From assembly GCA_049974825.1 (NCBI GenBank), contig JBNGDJ010000131.1, forward strand, positions 1-5,642: DNA of 5,642 nucleotides, given 5' to 3'. The notes under the pieces were generated by a model. It was not told the origin of the DNA. It was given only the letters and a program-made list of their open reading frames with translations, and ran no database searches. Within the stretch, counting starts at the first letter, position 1. Every line of letters starts with the position of its first letter. Of the stretch, positions 4,602 to 5,642 are shown piece by piece. This stretch comes from JBKHDT01 sp049974825. GTDB lineage: Bacteria > Pseudomonadota > Gammaproteobacteria > Halothiobacillales > Halothiobacillaceae. The position numbers and the translations under genes are program-made.

Positions 4602-5410
4602 AACTGGCAGGTGGAAAGCTGGAATGGAATATCCTGATCCACCTGCAGCGGGTGGCCGTTCCGTGGATCCAGGCGCATGAATCGTACACTGAAACGATGT
4701 TTTCCCGCACTGATCTCGGGGTAGCAGTCCGTGCCGGGCTCCAGGCGAACGCGGAGCATCTGCAGGGGCGCCCCCGGATCCATCGACTGCTGGAGAAACC
4801 CGTTTTCGGCCACGACGCGCAGCGGTGACACGCTGTTGCGAATCAGCTCAAGAATCAGGGCGTTGGACTCGCGGATGACCTCGAAGGGCATGATCCAGTC
4901 TTCGAGATCCTGGTGTCGATCGTCCGCCGGCCGCTTGAGCCAGTAGTGCAGGGGGGCAATGTCGAAGTCGCACAACCCGCCGGGAATGGCAGCGCGCTGC
5001 TTGACCGCGGCCAGCAGCTCGTGGTTTTTCAGGTGCGCACCAGGCTGACCCTTGATTTCGTGCAGCCCGTCGATCAAGGCCTTCTGGCGATCGAGCAGCC
5101 GGCGCAGCATCTGCTGGTCGATCCCGGGCGAGTCGAGCAGCCGCTGCAGGTTGCCGCTCTGGCGTTCAAGTTCCTTCATCAACTCGCGCTTGAGGTCGAT
5201 GCGCCCAAGCACCTCGCCGATCTCCAGCAGCATGAGGATCGCGCACAGGGAACCCTCGGCGTTGTCGCTGCCGCTGTAATAGTCACTTCGCGAGAACAGG
5301 TGCTCAAGCCTCAGGCAGGCGCGCACCCGTTCGTTCAGAGGTTGTTCGAAGACTTTCAGAGCAGCACCCGTCACCACAAGATGGTTGATCGCAAGTTTCG
5401 CGTGGTCCAC
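4598..5410 (-). CDS. zapD: Cell division protein ZapD (FtsZ-bundling, DUF1342)
   Basis: Up to 270 residues (E. coli ZapD has 247). Conserved family blocks are F-E-Q-P-L-N-E-R at 21-28, L-R-L-E-H-L-F at 33-39, E-L-E-R-Q at 80-84, I-P-G-G-L-C-D-F-D at 142-150 with L-H-Y-W-L at 154-158, and Y-P-E-I-S-A-G-K-H-R-F at 230-240 followed by V-R-F-M. ZapD is a cytoplasmic Z-ring protein that binds the FtsZ C-terminal tail and crosslinks filaments. The GTG at 5410 is the furthest possible start, because the frame is closed by a TGA at 5425-5423. Neither it nor the alternatives GTG 5377 and GTG 5374 has a convincing ribosome site. The later starts would better match the short N terminus of homologues, so the first 11-12 residues are doubtful. 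It is followed directly by minC. Confidence 0.93.
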   Translation of the reverse strand: MDHAKLAINHLVVTGAALKVFEQPLNERVRACLRLEHLFSRSDYYSGSDNAEGSLCAILMLLEIGEVLGRIDLKRELMKELERQSGNLQRLLDSPGIDQQMLRRLLDRQKALIDGLHEIKGQPGAHLKNHELLAAVKQRAAIPGGLCDFDIAPLHYWLKRPADDRHQDLEDWIMPFEVIRESNALILELIRNSVSPLRVVAENGFLQQSMDPGAPLQMLRVRLEPGTDCYPEISAGKHRFSVRFMRLDPRNGHPLQVDQDIPFQLSTCQL

Positions 5411-5642
5411 CGCCCGATCGGGTCACCGGGTGCCGGTGGAAGAATCCGGCCACCCGTTTCGATGTTCCAGGCGGTGGCGGCAACCCCACCCGAGCGGGAT
5501 TGCAACGACCCGTCCCGGGCGCCGCTCGCCCCATCGAGGGCAGACCTGGACGCCCGGAACAAATCGCGCCCCGGAAAGCATCTATTGTGGGACAAGCCCG
5601 GGCTGCAATACAACCGCCGCGACCGGGTGGGGCAGGTCATGT
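5411..5642. other. Region upstream of zapD, no identifiable gene
   Basis: This stretch runs to the window edge. A minus-strand frame from 5641 closes at a TAG (5584-5582) and could be the last 19 codons of an upstream gene, but the peptide matches nothing I recognise (not a clear CoaE or PilD tail, which often precede zapD). A minus-strand frame starting at ATG 5640 stays open past 5410 but overlaps zapD and looks noncoding. Palindromes AGCCCGGGCT (5595-5604) and CCCGATCGGG (5413-5422) are visible. The zapD promoter may lie here, but I see no good -35/-10 pair. Confidence 0.3.

Noticed and set aside
3714..4637. Long plus-strand open frame (307 codons) antisense to minC
   Set aside because: It lies over minC, a certain gene on the other strand. 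The translation is Gly/Arg-rich with no recognisable domain, as expected for antisense frames in GC-rich DNA.
5371..5640. Minus-strand open frame (89 codons) upstream of and overlapping zapD
   Set aside because: It overlaps the zapD N-terminal coding region in another frame, and its Arg/Ser/Gly-rich translation shows no domain.

Overview
The window reads as chromosomal DNA from a GC-rich gammaproteobacterium. The evidence is a classical minC/minD/minE cell-division set next to zapD, a YcfH-type TatD hydrolase, and a two-gene YeeE/YedE sulfur-compound transporter. ZapD and this type of Min system are typical of Gammaproteobacteria (ZapD also occurs in Betaproteobacteria). A sulfur-associated or halophilic lineage such as Chromatiales/Ectothiorhodospiraceae is possible but is only a guess.

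Layout. Bases 1-45 may hold the last codons of an upstream plus-strand gene. TatD (46-825, +) follows. Convergent to it on the minus strand is a coupled transporter pair: a YeeE/YedE half with the conserved G-G-C-T-S-G-H motif (1460-1963) and its DUF6691-type partner with G-I-C-P-G (1041-1448). The pair is flanked by two diverged copies of a structured intergenic repeat in opposite orientation. Copy A lies at 887-1041 and copy B at 2082-2231. They share a 59-nt ungapped core with 53 identities, but their hairpin modules sit in different places. A gene-poor stretch (about 1964-2517) holds copy B, a chain of perfect hairpins, a 16-bp palindrome and about 250 bp with nothing convincingly coding.

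From 2518 to 5410, all on the minus strand and read right to left, the order is zapD, minC, minD, minE. The zapD stop overlaps the minC GTG start. A 144-bp gap containing inverted TGACCGG-type repeats separates minC from minD. MinE follows minD after 5 nt. MinD/MinE oscillation positions MinC, which prevents FtsZ assembly away from midcell, while ZapD bundles FtsZ filaments. The cluster therefore co-encodes an activator and the spatial inhibitor of the Z ring. A possible rho-independent terminator lies just after minE. Bases 5411-5642, upstream of zapD, contain no gene I can identify.

No undescribed enzyme system is apparent. The most interesting material is the paired structured repeat around the transporter genes, and the zapD-minC coupling with its separate minDE unit.
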